From contig NC_092317.1 of NCBI RefSeq assembly GCF_036785885.1, positions 2,110,501 to 2,174,500 of the forward strand: a stretch of DNA of 64,000 bases. Reading direction: 5' to 3'. The notes below the pieces were generated by a model. It was given only the letters and a program-made list of their open reading frames with translations, did no database searches and was not told the origin of the DNA. This DNA is from Coffea arabica (lineage: Eukaryota > Streptophyta > Magnoliopsida > Gentianales > Rubiaceae). Below are positions 61,853 through 64,000 of this stretch, piece by piece. Every line of letters starts with the position of its first letter. The first letter of the stretch is position 1. The translations under genes were made by a program, and so were the position numbers.

Positions 61853-64000
61853 TTTATTTTTTGGCTAAGACAATAATTAAGGAGCCATCGCCAAGAGATT
61901 TCACATCCAAATGTACCGTCCAAGAATGCAAAAGTCGAGTTCAGAAGGTGACAAGTGTTTTCCATTTTCTCGTTTTCCGATCACTTTCAAAATTTAACCT
62001 ACCATATCACCAAAACTTTTGGCTTTTCCTTCGTCTCATTCAAGAAGAAACGATTTTGATGCATGAGAAAAGTAAAACCCTTCGAATTTACAAATCCGGC
62101 TCCGAAAGGTGCTACCGTGCTAGTAGAATTTGCCTGCAAGAAATCTCAATTCATCACTCTGTCAAGATTCTCCTCCCGGACCTCAATTATTTCTTCTTTC
62201 TGCTTAATATTTTCACCCAAGCAATATGTTATGTGTCCCAAAAATCTACAACTAATATGGCCCAGAAGGAAAGAAAAAAAAAGATTGACAGAAAGGCGTC
62301 ATATCTTCAGTGTTAAGCTGTATTTAGCATAAACAATCAGCAGCTTTTTAATTTTATCTGGGTATCCTTGTCCGTTTCTTTAGCTAGCAAGATCTTGAAA
62401 ATTCTAGTAGTTAAGAAAAGTTTGCTCGAAATAATCCATTTTCACAGAGTGTTTGGAAATCTTTAGAAAATCAAAACATTCTCAAATTTCCGGATCCGTA
62501 ATCTCTGTGTCTTCGTAGTAATTATTCCGAGCAAACTGTAATGCTACGGACGGTGCCAGACAGCATAAAACAAAAGATTCTTAGTCCCCACTCTGTGTAA
62601 TACTTATAAAAGTCTTGGGCCACTCAATAAATTTTCTCAGCGCATGGTTTGGTTTGACAGGGTGGTTTAAGTGTAAAGAGAGAGTTTAATACTAGAAACT
62701 CATGAAATCGGCAACAAGCCGTAAGGCTGCTGACATTTCTGTGTATGTAAACATCCCAAAATATTTTACATTCACTAGTCTGATGATGATCTGAGTTGCT
62801 AATTTGGTATTTTCCTGATATATGTGATCTAATAAACTTTTCGAGTGATTAAAGAAAGCATCAATACATCCTTTATAAATGTAGAGACAGAAAAGAAAGA
62901 GAGAGTGGTCTATTGGATTTGAGTTTAAAGAAGTAATTATAACCAACGAAACATCTGCGGGCATGTCAAATGGCATCTAACTACAAAAGGGGTGTAGACG
63001 TCATCTAATCAGCAAATTTTTTTAGTTGCTTAGAAGACTCATTTCATTGCTTAGTTAGTTAAAGATTACCTCAATAGTTATTAAGTGTCTCCAGGTATCA
63101 TGTAGTCAGTATGTGATATCGTCCCAAATTCAGGTGATTCCTTTTCCCGTGAGGTATTATTAGGTTTGTGCACTTTATGCCCGTAAGTACTCTTAAACAA
63201 GCTCGATCGAGTAAAGTTGTTGCTAATTATAATTTATAAACCCAAGTGCAACAATTTATTTTTTTCATAGTTCGAATGTGCCACCCCAAGGAGGCTTCCT
63301 AGTCGACTTCCAAACCTTAAAAGAAGAGAAGTTGCTTTGTTAAGCAATATACTATGCTCCCCGGACCCCAAAAAAAAAAAGCCACAGCTTACTTAGCACT
63401 CAGGCCACAACAGACATTCTCTGGAAAGTAGTGTGGACCTCAAGACACCGACAAAGTGGAACCTCATTAGTCCATCTTTCTGAATGAGTCCTCTGATTTA
63501 TTTTGTTATAGAGCAAATGGTAAATCAATTTAATTTGAAAAATTCAGAGAAGATGAATTAAGGCCGGGGAAGATTGATAATAAGCTCTGGAAAAAAAGGA
63601 GGGGAGGGGGGAGGAAGAAAAAAGTCTCATCCTGCTTATTCCTTAAGATGAATGTCTGATCAATTAACATATAACATCTAAACTCTATAACTGAACATTT
63701 AAAATTACAAACTAGAATTGAAAAGGTGAAAATCTGATTGAATATTCTGTTTTTGACATATAACCTCTATGTAACACTTTGGAGCAACAACTACACATGA
63801 TCTACATTAAAATGTGAAGTGTTTTATTTTCTTTTATTACGGAAATTTCCTGAGTGCATGGAAACACTTTTCTAAATATTTGCATCAAGTTTGCACACCC
63901 CAGAAACTCTCAAAAGTCTCAATCTTCAGTTCTTCACAAGCTTTTCCCTCTTGAAGGCACCACCACAAGCACCAAAATCAGCTCATGCGCCCTTTAATTC

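Larger units (their letters stand above)
54464..64000. other. gene-poor region downstream of the kinase
   Basis: The first 250-300 bases are probably the kinase 3' UTR. The rest holds the direct duplication at 55266 and the MITEs at 57267, 59544 and 61042. No multi-exon coding series was recognised on either strand. The frames at 55041-55328, 61861-62332 and 62692-62976 have no family features. The last 120 bases (C/A-rich, CTTCACAAGC...CACCACCACAAGCACC) could be the 5' part of a gene beyond the window, but nothing proves it. Confidence 0.45.

Noticed and set aside
61861-62332. plus-strand frames of 151 and 89 codons
   Set aside because: They overlap in different frames, are rich in Lys/Ser/Phe, and show no domain or splice consistency.
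1-64000. an undescribed multi-gene system, CRISPR array or biosynthetic cluster
   Set aside because: All supported genes fall in known plant families. The tandem transporters are ordinary local duplicates and no enzyme partners lie beside them. The repeats are MITEs, mini- and microsatellites, not spacer arrays.

Overview
This is a nuclear window from a flowering plant, most likely a dicot. The genes have many short exons with GT-AG introns, the intergenic DNA is AT-rich and full of small terminal-inverted-repeat elements (MITEs), and every protein recognised is a plant family. I cannot name the species. I rebuilt the gene models by hand from reading frames, splice-site consensus and family knowledge. 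In the four intact multi-exon genes the codon phase closes at every junction, except that the last exon of the 38.4 kb gene is doubtful.

Layout. 1-5.3 kb: intergenic, with several MITEs, one pair nested and one with a perfect 8-bp target duplication. 5.5-15.2 kb (minus): ABCG/PDR full-size transporter copy A, 22 exons, 1483 aa. 15.2-23.2 kb: spacer with MITEs. 23.2-33.2 kb (minus): copy B, 22 exons, 1492 aa. 35.5-35.9 kb (minus): a decayed third copy that keeps pieces of the last two exons and the intron between them. 36.6-37.3 kb: an 84-bp tandem repeat, a TTA microsatellite and a MITE. 38.4-39.9 kb (plus): a 2-oxoglutarate-oxygenase-like gene that appears to lack the iron-binding residues. 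40.9-42.3 kb: a hAT-like MITE and an AT-rich tandem duplication. 42.6-46.6 kb (plus): a SAWADEE-homeodomain (SHH) chromatin reader. 47.5 kb (minus): tRNA-Lys(CUU). 49.1-54.5 kb (plus): a MUT9-like, casein-kinase-1-type nuclear kinase. 54.5-64 kb: gene-poor DNA with several MITEs, two of them with perfect target-site duplications.

How the genes relate. The two transporters form a head-to-tail tandem family, probably plasma-membrane exporters for defence or indolic compounds like the PEN3/PDR8 (ABCG36) group. They share 21 of 22 exon lengths, and their promoters keep a similar block with a TATA box about 310 bp before each ATG. The SHH-like and MUT9-like genes both belong to chromatin-related families, but nothing shows they work together.

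I see no new multi-gene system. The points most worth checking are the transporter array (including the hidden third copy and a GC-AG intron in copy B), the apparently iron-less oxygenase-like protein, and the well-delimited non-autonomous transposons.
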